This document shows positions 16,442 to 25,973 of a stretch of 59,779 nucleotides of DNA, in pieces; the first letter of the stretch is position 1, and every line of letters begins with the position of its first letter. The DNA is from Aerococcus sp. (GTDB lineage: Bacteria > Bacillota > Bacilli > Lactobacillales > Aerococcaceae): contig JAUMZL010000014.1 of assembly GCA_030528155.1 (NCBI GenBank), positions 1-59,779 on the forward strand. Reading direction: 5' to 3'. A program made the position numbers and the translations under genes. Below the pieces are notes generated by a model. The model was given only the letters and a program-made list of their open reading frames with translations. It did no database searches and was not told the DNA's origin.

Positions 16442-18070
16442 TTAAGCTCCTTCTGTTGATGATTGGTTGGAAGCCACTTGGTAGTTATCCGAACCCTGGA
16501 GACGTTTTTCCAGGACATTCAAGATACGTGTGGTGGCGAAAGTCAAGATGAAGTAGATGACACAGGTAATGAAGTACGTCTGGAAGGTCAAGTAGGTCGA
16601 CCCTGCCGCTGATTTCGAAGCGAAGAACAGCTCGGTAACCGCAATAACGTTCAACACCGATGTATCTTTAATGTTCATCACTAATTCATTCCCGATCGCT
16701 GGCAGCGTGCTCTTAATGACCTGGGGAATAATCACATAACGCATGGTTTGGAAATGCGACATCCCGATCGCTTTGGCCCCCTCATATTGGCCGTCATCTA
16801 CACCGGAGATCCCCCCGCGGATAATTTCAGCCAGGTAAGCGCCTGTGTTCAGCGACACAATGAAGAAGGCAGCGGTGAAGGCTGGCATATCAATATTGAA
16901 GAATTGTTTGGTCCCGTAGAAGATCAGCATAGACTGCACCATCATTGGTGTGCCACGGAAGACTTCAATATAAGCGGTCAGAAGAACATCAAAAAGTTTG
17001 AAGATGCCGTACCCCAGCGGATTGTGTTCCCGTTTAATAGGTAAGGAGCGGTAGATCGCAATGATCAAACCAATCACAAAACCGAGAAAGGTAGACACAA
17101 GGGCAATGGCCATAGTATTTCCAGCCCCACGCAGGAATTGTTTATAGTATTGGTTCCAAATGCTGATCACTTGTCCCCAGAATCCTTGCTTTTGATCACG
17201 CTGATTAAGAGCGATCATGTCGGACATCAATTGATCCTGAGCTTTTTGATCAAACGTTTCTAGGTAGGTATTGACCGCTTTAAGCAAGGGCGAACCTTTG
17301 CGTACCCCAACAGCAGTTGAGGGGTTGGTGTCTTTTAGATCAAAGCCTTGTCCAGGTTGAAATTGGACAGAGGTCAAGGTTGGGTTAGCCGCAATCGCTG
17401 CCTCACCACCGGCACGTTCGGAGACATACGCATCAATCTTGTCTGTCTTTACGGCTTCAACCATCGAGCTGAACGTATCCATAGCGGTGCGTTTGTCCAC
17501 TTCAGGAATTTGATTGATCAGGTCGTAATGTAAGGTATTGAGCTGCCCGGTGACACGTGCATGGCGGAAGTCATTCAGCGAGGTGGCTTTAGTATAAGGA
17601 CCATCTTTTTTAACCACTAAGATAATATCTGAGTGGTAGTAGTAGTTAGAAAAATCAATTTGTTTCAAACGATCGGGTGTTGGTGACATCCCTGCAATAA
17701 TGGCATCGATCTTCCCAGACTGCAGCGCAGGAGGCAGACCGTCCCATTCGATCTTCATGATCTCTAGTTTTAACCCAAGGGCATCCGCGAGTTGGCGCGC
17801 CACATGAACGTCATAACCGTTTGCATATTCGCCTTTTGAGTTCGCAATAGGTTCCGCCCCGTTGCTATCATCGGGTTGAGACCAGTTGAAAGGGTTATAG
17901 TTGGCTTCCATGCCGACTCTTAAGACGCCAGGGGTTTCTAAATCTTGATTGAGGGCCTCTTGATCGACGGCAATCTTTGGCATCGTTTCACTTGCCGAAA
18001 CGTTCTTGTAAGGAATGACCAACGTCAGCAAGACGAGCAAGCTACAGAGCCACTTGACTAATTTATTCAT
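16442..18070 (-). CDS. Fused substrate-binding protein and permease, probably lysine uptake
   Basis: A 542-aa fusion: signal peptide (1-26), a periplasmic-type SBP_bac_3 domain (about 45-275; [14 protein letters not shown] opening and [16 protein letters not shown] ligand motif), then a HisM/GlnP-type permease (about 310-525) with [11 protein letters not shown] and the ATPase-contact loop [20 protein letters not shown]. This fused layout is common in Lactobacillales (GlnPQ, ArtP). Homology alone would suggest glutamine or arginine; the lysine riboswitch in the leader points to lysine. AGGAGG precedes the ATG. Permease and binding domains are full length. Confidence 0.9.
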   Translation of the reverse strand: MNKLVKWLCSLLVLLTLVIPYKNVSASETMPKIAVDQEALNQDLETPGVLRVGMEANYNPFNWSQPDDSNGAEPIANSKGEYANGYDVHVARQLADALGLKLEIMKIEWDGLPPALQSGKIDAIIAGMSPTPDRLKQIDFSNYYYHSDIILVVKKDGPYTKATSLNDFRHARVTGQLNTLHYDLINQIPEVDKRTAMDTFSSMVEAVKTDKIDAYVSERAGGEAAIAANPTLTSVQFQPGQGFDLKDTNPSTAVGVRKGSPLLKAVNTYLETFDQKAQDQLMSDMIALNQRDQKQGFWGQVISIWNQYYKQFLRGAGNTMAIALVSTFLGFVIGLIIAIYRSLPIKREHNPLGYGIFKLFDVLLTAYIEVFRGTPMMVQSMLIFYGTKQFFNIDMPAFTAAFFIVSLNTGAYLAEIIRGGISGVDDGQYEGAKAIGMSHFQTMRYVIIPQVIKSTLPAIGNELVMNIKDTSVLNVIAVTELFFASKSAAGSTYLTFQTYFITCVIYFILTFATTRILNVLEKRLQGSDNYQVASNQSSTEGA

Positions 18071-18090
18071 AATTTCCTCCTAAATGGCAT

Positions 18091-18351
18091 AAAAAAACTC
18101 TATACTTCAAAATAATGAAGGATAGAGTCATTGGGTACAGTGATGCCAAGCACCGAATTTTGTCATAAAATCACTCAGACAGCTCTTCATATGGAAACCA
18201 TATGACAGTGGCAAACATCTTCTGCTTACCCCCAACATTGCCCGTTGTAAAGATCGATACCGATGAACGTGGCAACATTTCGGCAAGATCCCCTTTCGCA
18301 TGCGTGTCGGTATCCCAAAATATGTTACTGATGTCACTTGCGCCTCTATCC
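18091..18351 (-). promoter_or_regulatory. Lysine riboswitch (L box) with terminator
   Basis: On the minus strand the leader holds the L-box elements in order: GATAGAGGCGC (about 18349), AGTAAC, GGGGATCTTGCCGAAATG, GGGCAATGTTGGGGGTAAGC, TTGCCACTGTCATATGG, then GAGCTGTCTGAG (about 18175). Downstream, ACTCTAT-CTTCA / TGAAG-ATAGAGT forms a terminator with seven T (18128-18091), 20 bases before the ribosome binding site. Lysine binding should favour termination and switch the uptake operon off. The promoter is TTGCGA (18398-18393), 17-bp spacer, TATGAT (18375-18370). Confidence 0.93.
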
Positions 18352-18369
18352 TAAAATTAACTTGCTACC

Positions 18370-18398
18370 ATCATACACTGCTAGCGAACCAATCGCAA
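18370..18398 (-). promoter_or_regulatory. Promoter of the lysine riboswitch operon
   Basis: Minus-strand -35 TTGCGA and -10 TATGAT at 17-bp spacing, placed about 20 bases before the L-box aptamer. Confidence 0.8.
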
Positions 18399-18583
18399 CT
18401 AGAGAAGTCAGTATTGTTGCGCTTAATTGAGAAAAGATCTTTATTTTTATAGGATTGGGCGATTTTTTGTTAGAAACGAACAATTATGCGACGATTAGGA
18501 AAGGATGGGAACAAATCAGGGGACAAGCTAGTCACTCTTTATGCGGCATGGTAGAATGATAGAGATACTAATGAGGAAAGAGA

Positions 18584-19594
18584 GTGACGAAGCAGGCCAT
18601 GGTTAAGAAACGCTATCAGGCAAAAATTCGCGGAAAGAAATTTTCAATTGTTTCTGACAAAGAAACAGCACATATGAATCGAGTAACGGAGCAGTTTAAT
18701 CAGTGGCTGGAGGAAGCAAGTCGTCAGTATCCTAGTGGCTCCAATGAAAATATCGCTTTATTGGTGGGGATGAATATCACCTCAGACATGTTAGAATTAG
18801 AAGCTGCTCATTACGATTTGTATCGCCATGATCGCCGCACGCAAAAAGAAAACGAACAATTAAAAAAGAGCCTCGATACGCTCACGGAACGCATTGAATT
18901 ACTCGAGCGCGAAAATTATGCCTTGCAAGAACAAATCGAGGCTAAAGCGACTGAGACCATTGATGAGAATGCACTGCTTCCTGCCATTGAAGAAAAAGAG
19001 GTAGGACGCATGCTGGATAATCCCACGGCAAAACCAAAAGAAACCACAGAACAAGAAACTAGCGAGGGTGAAAGGGGAGAGCAGGCGGACACGCCAACCA
19101 TAGCTGTGGGGATGGAACGGGCCGATACTGCTGATGATAACAAAGCACCAAGCGATGAAAATACCGCACAGCAAGCGCATACTACCGTGGCAAAAGAAAC
19201 TGATGATGAGGAAATGGCTCAGTCTGATACGACACACGAGAAAAACGCGGTAGTCTCAGATCAATCATCCCCTCAGCCAGCAATATCAGAAGCAGAAAAA
19301 ACATCAGAGGAAGCTGCACCTGTTAGTGAAACCACGATAACAAAGACTGCCCCAGAGGTGAAAGCAACGCCAAAATCGTCTGTTTCTTCAAAAACGCCCG
19401 TAGATATTGAAGAGACAATCTATATCGACTTGACACAGGGTGGCGTGCCAAAATCCTTGACGAAGGGGGCTACTAGCTTGTTTAATACCTACACCCCAAC
19501 AGAACAATTACTCGCTAATCGCCAAAAACAGAAACAACGTTTGGCTAACCATTTCAAACCGTCAGCGGGATTGTCCAAAACCCCACGCCATTAA
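18584..19594 (+). CDS. zapA: ZapA-domain protein with long acidic tail
   Basis: A 336-aa protein whose first ~95 residues are a ZapA domain (KIRGKKFSIVSDKETAHM, ENIALLVGMNITSDMLELE), followed by a coiled coil (about 88-130). ZapA binds FtsZ and promotes Z-ring bundling; the family is usually 80-110 aa. Here about 160 residues of Glu/Thr/Asp/Ala-rich disordered sequence follow, then a conserved-looking end (DIEETIYIDLTQGGVPKSL, TPTEQLLANRQKQKQRLANH) that turns basic. The start is GTG 18584 with GAGGAAAGAGA in front; ATG 18599 is possible but poorly spaced. The next genes, cvpA and mutS2, are the usual zapA neighbours, supporting the identity. Confidence 0.82.
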   Translation: MTKQAMVKKRYQAKIRGKKFSIVSDKETAHMNRVTEQFNQWLEEASRQYPSGSNENIALLVGMNITSDMLELEAAHYDLYRHDRRTQKENEQLKKSLDTLTERIELLERENYALQEQIEAKATETIDENALLPAIEEKEVGRMLDNPTAKPKETTEQETSEGERGEQADTPTIAVGMERADTADDNKAPSDENTAQQAHTTVAKETDDEEMAQSDTTHEKNAVVSDQSSPQPAISEAEKTSEEAAPVSETTITKTAPEVKATPKSSVSSKTPVDIEETIYIDLTQGGVPKSLTKGATSLFNTYTPTEQLLANRQKQKQRLANHFKPSAGLSKTPRH

Positions 19595-19616
19595 GCGGAC
19601 TTAAGGAGGAAATGCG

Positions 19617-20165
19617 ATGATTTCGGTATTAGGGATTGGTCTATTCATCATCCTGGTGATTTATCATTTTCACCACCAATCACTATTATTCATTTTGTTG
19701 GATGCGATTTTTATTGCGATCGGCATGATACTGGTATGGCATTGGACCGTGCCATTGGGAGAACGTCTCACGTTATGGATCCCCTATCCGAGTATCACAG
19801 CAGAAAGTACCTTAGCACTCTATTCGTCCAGTGCCCTCGGTAGCATTCCGTTTGCTTTTATACGAGCGTGTGCCAGTTTCATCATAGCTGCTGGCGTTTG
19901 GGCTGTTCGGGCCTTTGTCTTGATGTGGTTGCGCCCCTTGGAAACGCGCGGACACCGTCAGTTAGTGATTGGCTCTCTATTTGGGCTAGTGGTTGCCTGG
20001 GGGAGTGTGGCTATCTTACTGGCGTGGGTATCACTCATTAATTTTGAGGCGATCCAATCGACATTTGCGAGCCAACCATTATTACGCTGGATGGTAATAA
20101 AAACACCCGGCGTGGCCAGTCACGTGCTTGCCTTGTGGTTTCAAGGACCCGTGCCTTTTCAATAG
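19617..20165 (+). CDS. CvpA family membrane protein
   Basis: A 182-aa protein with four predicted membrane helices (about 2-20, 22-42, 72-105, 118-145), matching the CvpA (colicin V production) family by topology and by the GSIPFAFIRACASFIIAAG and GHRQLVIGSLFGLVVAWG regions, which correspond to its conserved helices. Position between zapA and mutS2 is the standard location in Firmicutes. The role is envelope-related and poorly defined. AAGGAGG precedes the ATG. Sequence motifs are weak, so synteny carries much of the call. Confidence 0.75.
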   Translation: MISVLGIGLFIILVIYHFHHQSLLFILLDAIFIAIGMILVWHWTVPLGERLTLWIPYPSITAESTLALYSSSALGSIPFAFIRACASFIIAAGVWAVRAFVLMWLRPLETRGHRQLVIGSLFGLVVAWGSVAILLAWVSLINFEAIQSTFASQPLLRWMVIKTPGVASHVLALWFQGPVPFQ

Positions 20166-20199
20166 GTAAGGGCGGTGGCTTGAATGAGGAGGTTTACGT

Positions 20200-22581
20200 T
20201 TGAATACTAAAATTTATGAAACATTAGAATGGGCTAAAATTACTCAGGCGCTAGCCAAAGAAACGGTGACCGCCTTGGGAAAAGAACAAGCTCTGCACTT
20301 AGAACCAACGAATCAACGTGAAATCATCGAAGCCAGTTTTCGCGCGATTGATGAAGCTTGGCGCTTGAACGCTGAACAAAAAGCGCTACCGATTGCACGT
20401 TTGGATGATGTCAGTGGGGCGTTGAAGCGTTTGGACATTGCCGGAGTGCTCAATGGTAAGGAACTGGCCATGATCACACGCCTACTCACCATTAGTGATG
20501 AGCTGTGGCGCTTCTTTTCCGGTATTGCTGGAGAAGAGATTGAGGTGCCACTATTGACGCATGAGGCAGAGCAGATCCAGCGGTTGAATAGCCTCAGGCG
20601 CGAACTAACGCGAGCGATTGCTGATGATGGCTCCGTATTCGATGAAGCCAGCCATGAATTGGCGCATATTCGTCGCTCGATTAAGTCGCAGAGCGCTAAA
20701 ATTCGCGCCCAGTTAGATCGTATGATTCGCACACAAGGTCAGCTGTTGACGGATCAATTGGTGACCATCCGTAATGATCGCTACGTTCTCCCCGTGAAGG
20801 TAGAGTATCGGCATCAATTCGGTGGCGTCGTCCATGACCAAAGCGCTAGTGGGCAGACCCTCTACATCGAACCAGCGGCTGTTCAGGAATTGAACAATGA
20901 TGTCTCTAATTTACGAGCAGCGGAGCAAAACGAGATAGCACGGATCTATCGCGAACTATCTGAACACTTGATCCCCTACACGAAGGAATTGGCCGCTAAT
21001 CACCAAATCATCGGTTGGTTTGACTTTGTCCAAGCCAAGTATCGTCTAGCCTACCAGATGAATGCTACTCAACCAAAAATTGCCAAGGATGGGCGTACAC
21101 TACATTTTAATCAAGCCGTGCATCCCTTTTTGGATCGCAAAACAGCGGTAGCAAATGACATCTATTATGAAGCAGGCTATGACATGTTGATCATCACAGG
21201 GCCAAATACCGGTGGGAAAACAATTACTCTGAAAACCTTAGGCCTTTTGCAACTCATGGGCCAGGCTGGATTGTATTTACCGGTTGCTAGTGGCAGTGTA
21301 CTCGCGATTTTCGATGAAATTTATGCCGATATCGGGGATGAACAGTCGATCGAAGCTAACCTGAGTACCTTCTCAGGACATCTCACGAACATCATTCATA
21401 TTCTCAACCAAGTGACTTCTCGCGATTTAGTGATTATCGATGAACTAGGGGCTGGAACCGATCCAAAAGAAGGAGCGGCATTGGGGATTGCTATTCTCAA
21501 TCGTTTGGCCAATGAAGAGGCAATCGTAGCAACAACGACGCACTACCCTGAGCTCAAGGCGTATGCCTTTGAACATCCCAAGAGTATGAATGCAAGCGTG
21601 GAATTCGATGATGAGACCTTGTCACCTACCTATCGCTTGCTGATTGGGGAACCGGGGCGCAGCAACGCCTTAGAAATTTCCAAACGCTTAGGCTTAGACC
21701 CGTTAATTGTTGAGGAGGCGAGAGGGTATTTAGATCAGAATAGCCAGGATCTCAACGCCATGATCAGCGAGTTGGATGAGGAACGTCAGCACTATGAACA
21801 GGAATTGCGTGAGGTGCGCCAGGAAGCCAAACAAAGCGAGAAATTACTGCGTGATCTTGCTAAGGTTTATGCAGATCTGCAACAAAATAAAGAACGCTAC
21901 TTAGAAAAAGCGCGCCAGGAAGCGAACGCCTTGGTGGAACGAAAACGAAAGCAAGCTGATGCCTTGCTCAGTGAAATCCGCAACTGGCAGCTCAACCATC
22001 CACAAGGGGAGGCCATCAAAGAGCATGATCTTATTGAGAAGCGCCATGCCTTCAATGAGTTGAGCGAAGAAGAGCAGAATCTCAAGAAAAATAAAGTCCT
22101 CAATCGAGCAAAACGCCAAGCGAATCGCGATCATCAACTAGCGGTTGGGGATGAAGTCAAAGTGATCCCATATGATCAAGTGGGGACGCTGGTTGAACAG
22201 CGTGCCGATAAGCAGTGGGTCGTTCAGATGGGGGTTTTGAAGATGGAACTCAATGAAAAAGACCTCACCTATCAACCACCAAAGCAAAAGGCGCGTCAGC
22301 GTCACGTCACTGTGCACGCGCATCAAGCGAAAAATGTGGCGAGCGATCTCGATTTACGCGGCATGCGCTACGAAGAAGCTATGCAGGCACTTGATACCTA
22401 TATTGATCAAGCGCTACTGGCAGGTTACCCCCAAGTGACTATCATTCATGGCTTTGGAACGGGTGTGATCCGCAATGGGGTTTGGGACTACCTCAAGAAA
22501 AACTCGCGAGTGGATGATTTCCATTACGCTCCGCATAATATGGGAGGAAATGGGGCAACTATTGTCACCTTCCGTCATTAG
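20200..22581 (+). CDS. mutS2: Endonuclease MutS2 / ribosome rescue factor
   Basis: A 793-aa MutS2. It has the clamp and lever region (1-290), an ATPase with Walker A GPNTGGKT (about 332), the Walker B segment DLVIIDELGAGTDPKEGAAL, a long coiled coil (about 510-640), a KOW-like stretch, and a C-terminal Smr nuclease domain with DLRGMRYEEAM and the HGFGTGVIRNGV active-site loop. It lacks mismatch domain I. MutS2 restrains recombination, and in Bacillus splits collided ribosomes. The start is TTG with GAGGAGG nine bases upstream. Full length for the family. Confidence 0.95.
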   Translation: MNTKIYETLEWAKITQALAKETVTALGKEQALHLEPTNQREIIEASFRAIDEAWRLNAEQKALPIARLDDVSGALKRLDIAGVLNGKELAMITRLLTISDELWRFFSGIAGEEIEVPLLTHEAEQIQRLNSLRRELTRAIADDGSVFDEASHELAHIRRSIKSQSAKIRAQLDRMIRTQGQLLTDQLVTIRNDRYVLPVKVEYRHQFGGVVHDQSASGQTLYIEPAAVQELNNDVSNLRAAEQNEIARIYRELSEHLIPYTKELAANHQIIGWFDFVQAKYRLAYQMNATQPKIAKDGRTLHFNQAVHPFLDRKTAVANDIYYEAGYDMLIITGPNTGGKTITLKTLGLLQLMGQAGLYLPVASGSVLAIFDEIYADIGDEQSIEANLSTFSGHLTNIIHILNQVTSRDLVIIDELGAGTDPKEGAALGIAILNRLANEEAIVATTTHYPELKAYAFEHPKSMNASVEFDDETLSPTYRLLIGEPGRSNALEISKRLGLDPLIVEEARGYLDQNSQDLNAMISELDEERQHYEQELREVRQEAKQSEKLLRDLAKVYADLQQNKERYLEKARQEANALVERKRKQADALLSEIRNWQLNHPQGEAIKEHDLIEKRHAFNELSEEEQNLKKNKVLNRAKRQANRDHQLAVGDEVKVIPYDQVGTLVEQRADKQWVVQMGVLKMELNEKDLTYQPPKQKARQRHVTVHAHQAKNVASDLDLRGMRYEEAMQALDTYIDQALLAGYPQVTIIHGFGTGVIRNGVWDYLKKNSRVDDFHYAPHNMGGNGATIVTFRH

Positions 22582-22670
22582 GCATGAGCATTTGAATCGA
22601 AAATATAGTAAAATCTGGTATACTAATAGCAAAACACTTACATTATGGAAGTGTAAAAGGAGGAAAATAC

Positions 22671-22982
22671 ATGGTACAGGCAATTACTGATCAAAATTTC
22701 CAAGCAGAAACCGATAACGGCGTGGTTTTAGTTGATTTCTGGGCGACATGGTGTGGCCCATGTAAAATGCAATCTCCAATTATTGAACAGCTCGATGATG
22801 AAATGGGTGACCAGGTGAAGTTTACTAAGATGGATGTGGATGAAAATCCAAATACACCAGGAGCTTTTGGTATTATGGCTATCCCAACCTTGCTGGTGAA
22901 AAAAGACGGTGAAATTGTGGAACGTTTGACGGGCTACACACCAAAGGAACGTTTAGAAGAAATCTTAGAACAATACATTTAA
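22671..22982 (+). CDS. trxA: Thioredoxin
   Basis: A 103-aa thioredoxin with the redox motif WCGPCK (Cys28, Cys31), cis-proline in AIPTLLV and the FWATWC lead-in. It reduces cytosolic disulfides and is recycled by thioredoxin reductase; the flavoprotein at 54541-55548 lacks a redox CxxC and is not that enzyme. AAAGGAGG precedes the ATG. It lies 89 bases after mutS2, the common arrangement, with a TATACT-like -10 in the gap. Confidence 0.96.
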   Translation: MVQAITDQNFQAETDNGVVLVDFWATWCGPCKMQSPIIEQLDDEMGDQVKFTKMDVDENPNTPGAFGIMAIPTLLVKKDGEIVERLTGYTPKERLEEILEQYI

Positions 22983-23024
22983 TTATAGATTAGGTGAGTG
23001 ACTCAGCACCATAACACTTAAATT

Positions 23025-23057
23025 GAGACTAAGGTTGAAGCTTTAGTCTCTTTTTTT
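23025..23057 (+). terminator. Terminator after trxA
   Basis: GAGACTAA and TTAGTCTC pair around a short loop and are followed by seven T. Confidence 0.9.
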
Positions 23058-23165
23058 CTAGGTCTCACCTGATGAGTTTGGTAGAATAGACGACAGAGAT
23101 TAAAGATACGTTTTTTCGTATTGTCATAATCCAAATTATTCAAAATTATTGAAGGAGGAACGTGT

Positions 23166-23981
23166 ATGAATCAGCCCATTGGTATTTTAGATTCGGGCGT
23201 AGGAGGGCTTACAGTATTGAGGCAGGCGCTCCAGGATTTTCCTAATGAATCAATGGTCTATATTGGCGATAATGCGCGCTGCCCTTATGGCGTACGCTCC
23301 GCAGATGAGATCAGTCAATATACGCATGAACTCGTTCAATTTCTGCTGACTTTTGATATTAAATTGTTAATTATTGCCTGCAACACGGCGACAGCGGTAG
23401 CGTTCGATGAACTGCAAGCAAAACTCGATATTCCTGTCGTGGGGGTAGTGGCACCGGGTGCGCGTTTAGCCGAACAATTAACAGAAAATGGACGCATCAT
23501 CGTTGCTGGCACGGAGGCGACAATTGCGAGTGGAATCTATGAACAACATCTATTATCGCTCGATCCAACATTAGATGTTTACGGTGTCGAATGTTCTGAG
23601 CTTGTGCCATTGGTAGAAAACCCCAACACTAAGCCGGAAGATTTGAAAAAACAAATTGCTACCTGTTTAGGGCCTGTGAGCGACGTAGATGCCGATACCC
23701 TCATCTTGGGATGTACGCATTTCCCATTGATTCGCAAAGAATTCCAGAATTACCTCGGTCGCAGCGTGCGCTTGATCGATGCTGGGCGGGCAGCGACGCA
23801 GGATGTCAAACGACAATTAAAAGCCAACCACATTGAAAATGTGACTGATCCAGAACCTTTTGTCGACTTTTACACGACAGGGGATCCAGTGGAATTCCAA
23901 CAAGTAGCTAAACGCTGGTTGGATCGTGACATTTACGTTCAACCGGTTGCTGTGGCAGATTTAACGAGAGAAGGACGCTAA
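23166..23981 (+). CDS. murI: Glutamate racemase
   Basis: A 271-aa glutamate racemase that supplies D-glutamate for peptidoglycan. Catalytic cysteines are visible in IACNTATA (Cys72) and LGCTHFPL (about Cys184), with the opening GILDSGVGGLTV. GAAGGAGG precedes the ATG. It heads a tightly packed run of five genes, murI-rdgB-yfcE-cvfB-xerD, in which stops and starts overlap or nearly touch. The rdgB ATG begins on the last base of the murI stop codon. Confidence 0.95.
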   Translation: MNQPIGILDSGVGGLTVLRQALQDFPNESMVYIGDNARCPYGVRSADEISQYTHELVQFLLTFDIKLLIIACNTATAVAFDELQAKLDIPVVGVVAPGARLAEQLTENGRIIVAGTEATIASGIYEQHLLSLDPTLDVYGVECSELVPLVENPNTKPEDLKKQIATCLGPVSDVDADTLILGCTHFPLIRKEFQNYLGRSVRLIDAGRAATQDVKRQLKANHIENVTDPEPFVDFYTTGDPVEFQQVAKRWLDRDIYVQPVAVADLTREGR

Positions 23982-24586
23982 TGAAAAACGTAGTGATTGC
24001 GACCAAAAATGCTGGAAAAGCCAAAGAGTTTAAGGCGATGTTTGGAGAAATTGGCTACACCGTGACCACCTTGTTAGATCACCCAGAAATGCCGGATATC
24101 GAAGAAACAGGAACGACTTTTGCTGAAAATTCCGCATTGAAGGCGACAGAAACGGCCAAACAACTGCAGACGATTGCGATTGCAGATGATTCAGGGTTGG
24201 CGGTTGTCGCATTAAACGGAGCGCCAGGCGTGTATTCGGCCCGCTATGCAGGTGAAGCAAAGGACGACCAAAAAAATCGTGCAAAATTATTGCAGGCTTT
24301 GGCAGAGACACCAGATGAAGAACGACAAGCGGCATTTCACTGTGTATTGACAGTCAGTGATGCTACGGGGCATGTACTCAAACAGTATACTGGCATCTGG
24401 AATGGGACAATTACCCACGAGGAACGTGGGGATAATGGGTTCGGTTATGATTCTATTTTCTACGTGCCGAGTGAACAAAAAACCGCTGCAGAATTGACAA
24501 GTGAAACCAAAGATCATCTGAGCCACCGCGCGCAAGCTTTACAGCAGTTGGCTAAAGATTTGAGAGAAGGGGAACTGAAACTATGA
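23981..24586 (+). CDS. rdgB: dITP/XTP pyrophosphatase RdgB (Ham1)
   Basis: A 201-aa house-cleaning pyrophosphatase that hydrolyses dITP, XTP and similar noncanonical nucleotides to monophosphates. The family motifs are present: VIATKNAGKAKEFK (TxNxxK), EETGTTFAENSALKA, IADDSGLAVVALNGAPGVYS and the C-terminal FGYDSIFYVP and SHRAQAL. It overlaps murI by one base and yfcE by four, so it is translationally coupled within the operon. Confidence 0.95.
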   Translation: MKNVVIATKNAGKAKEFKAMFGEIGYTVTTLLDHPEMPDIEETGTTFAENSALKATETAKQLQTIAIADDSGLAVVALNGAPGVYSARYAGEAKDDQKNRAKLLQALAETPDEERQAAFHCVLTVSDATGHVLKQYTGIWNGTITHEERGDNGFGYDSIFYVPSEQKTAAELTSETKDHLSHRAQALQQLAKDLREGELKL

Positions 24587-25083
24587 GTAAAATTGTGATT
24601 GTATCGGATAACCATGGCGATCGCGAGATTTTAGAGACCATTGTGTCACGCCATCGCGAAGAGGCAGATGCCTTCATTCACTGTGGAGATTCCGAGGGGA
24701 TGGCAGACGATCCCATCTGGCAATCCTTTACCGTGGTGCAGGGAAATGTTGATTTCGCCCCGTTTCCCATTGCTGAGACAGTTGAATTCCCAGAAGGCAA
24801 GCTATTGGTGACACACGGGCATCGTTTTGATGTCAAAGGCGATTTGAATGTGCTTGCTAACTATGCCAAAGAAGCAGGCTGTACGGTGGCTTGCTTTGGC
24901 CATTCGCATGTGATGACACTCGAACGGGTACAGGGCGTATTGATGATCAATCCAGGTAGCGTGCGCCTGCCACGAGGAAATTATCCCTACCCTACCTATG
25001 CGATTTTGGATTGGCAACAGAACGGTCAACAGACGGTGACGTATTACCACCGTGACGGCTCACCGGTAAACAGAGAAGGATAG
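24583..25083 (+). CDS. YfcE/MJ0936-type metallophosphoesterase
   Basis: A 166-aa calcineurin-like phosphodiesterase. Metal-site motifs are all present: VSDNHGD, HCGDSEG, GNVD, THGHRFD and FGHSHV. Small enzymes of this type hydrolyse phosphodiesters in vitro; the cell substrate is not established. The ATG overlaps the end of rdgB by four bases, the usual murI-rdgB-yfcE order in Lactobacillales, which suggests a linked nucleotide or wall housekeeping role. Confidence 0.92.
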   Translation: MSKIVIVSDNHGDREILETIVSRHREEADAFIHCGDSEGMADDPIWQSFTVVQGNVDFAPFPIAETVEFPEGKLLVTHGHRFDVKGDLNVLANYAKEAGCTVACFGHSHVMTLERVQGVLMINPGSVRLPRGNYPYPTYAILDWQQNGQQTVTYYHRDGSPVNREG

Positions 25084-25091
25084 GTGCATAT

Positions 25092-25973
25092 ATGGAAATA
25101 GCACAGACTTTGGGGCGCGTGGTGACGGCGACGATTACTGATGAGAATGACAGAGACTATTTTGCTCAGGTAAATGGGGTAACCTACGCCATCGATAAGC
25201 AGGAAACCTCAGAAAAGCGTTTGAAAGAAACGATCGTTGGCTTTATTTACCAAGATACCATGGGGAAAAATCGTATGACCACCACCTTGCCGACGGTGCG
25301 TCCTAATTACTATGATTGGGCGACAGTGGTCAGTGTGCGCACAGATCTGGGCGTCTTCGTTGATATTGGTTTACCTGATAAAGACGTGGTCGTTTCTCTC
25401 GATGATCTGCCAGAAGATAAAACACGCTGGCCAAAAAAAGGTGATCGCTTATATGTGACGCTTGCAGTGGACAAGAAGAACCGTCTCTGGGCCAAAATGG
25501 CGGAAGAACGGGTTATCGCTGAAATCACTAAGAACGTTTTGAAACAAGGCAACTTCCACAATCATGAGGTGTCAGGACGGGTATATCGGGTCGATCATAA
25601 TGGTTGCCATTTAATCACGCCGTTCTATCATCGCGCTTACATTCATGAAAGCGAATGGGAAGTAGCACCACGTCTCGGGGAAGAAGTCAAAGGTCGGGTC
25701 ATCGGCATCGGCAAAAATCGCCAGTTTAACTTGTCATTACAGCCGCTAGCCTACGCCCGGATTGACGGCGATGCCAAGATGATCTTGGCTAATTTGAAGC
25801 GCAATCCTACTCATACCTTGCCTTTCAATGATCATAGCGATCCGGAAGCTATTCGTGACTACTTTGGCATCAGTAAGGCTAAATTCAAACGGGCCCTGGG
25901 GAATTTATTGAAACAACGCTTGATTGAGCAGACAGAAACCGGAATTCAGTTACGGGATGTGACGGCAGAATAA
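25092..25973 (+). CDS. cvfB: CvfB-type S1 RNA-binding protein
   Basis: A 293-aa protein built of S1-like beta-barrels (VVTATITDENDRDYFAQVNG; WATVVSVRTDLGVFVDIGL; a third region at about 160-220) and a C-terminal winged helix (IRDYFGISKAKFKRALGNLL). This layout matches CvfB (YitL), an RNA-binding regulator of virulence and metabolism in staphylococci. GAAGGA lies 10 bases before the ATG. It sits in the murI-xerD operon, and xerD begins on the last base of its stop codon. Confidence 0.9.
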   Translation: MEIAQTLGRVVTATITDENDRDYFAQVNGVTYAIDKQETSEKRLKETIVGFIYQDTMGKNRMTTTLPTVRPNYYDWATVVSVRTDLGVFVDIGLPDKDVVVSLDDLPEDKTRWPKKGDRLYVTLAVDKKNRLWAKMAEERVIAEITKNVLKQGNFHNHEVSGRVYRVDHNGCHLITPFYHRAYIHESEWEVAPRLGEEVKGRVIGIGKNRQFNLSLQPLAYARIDGDAKMILANLKRNPTHTLPFNDHSDPEAIRDYFGISKAKFKRALGNLLKQRLIEQTETGIQLRDVTAE

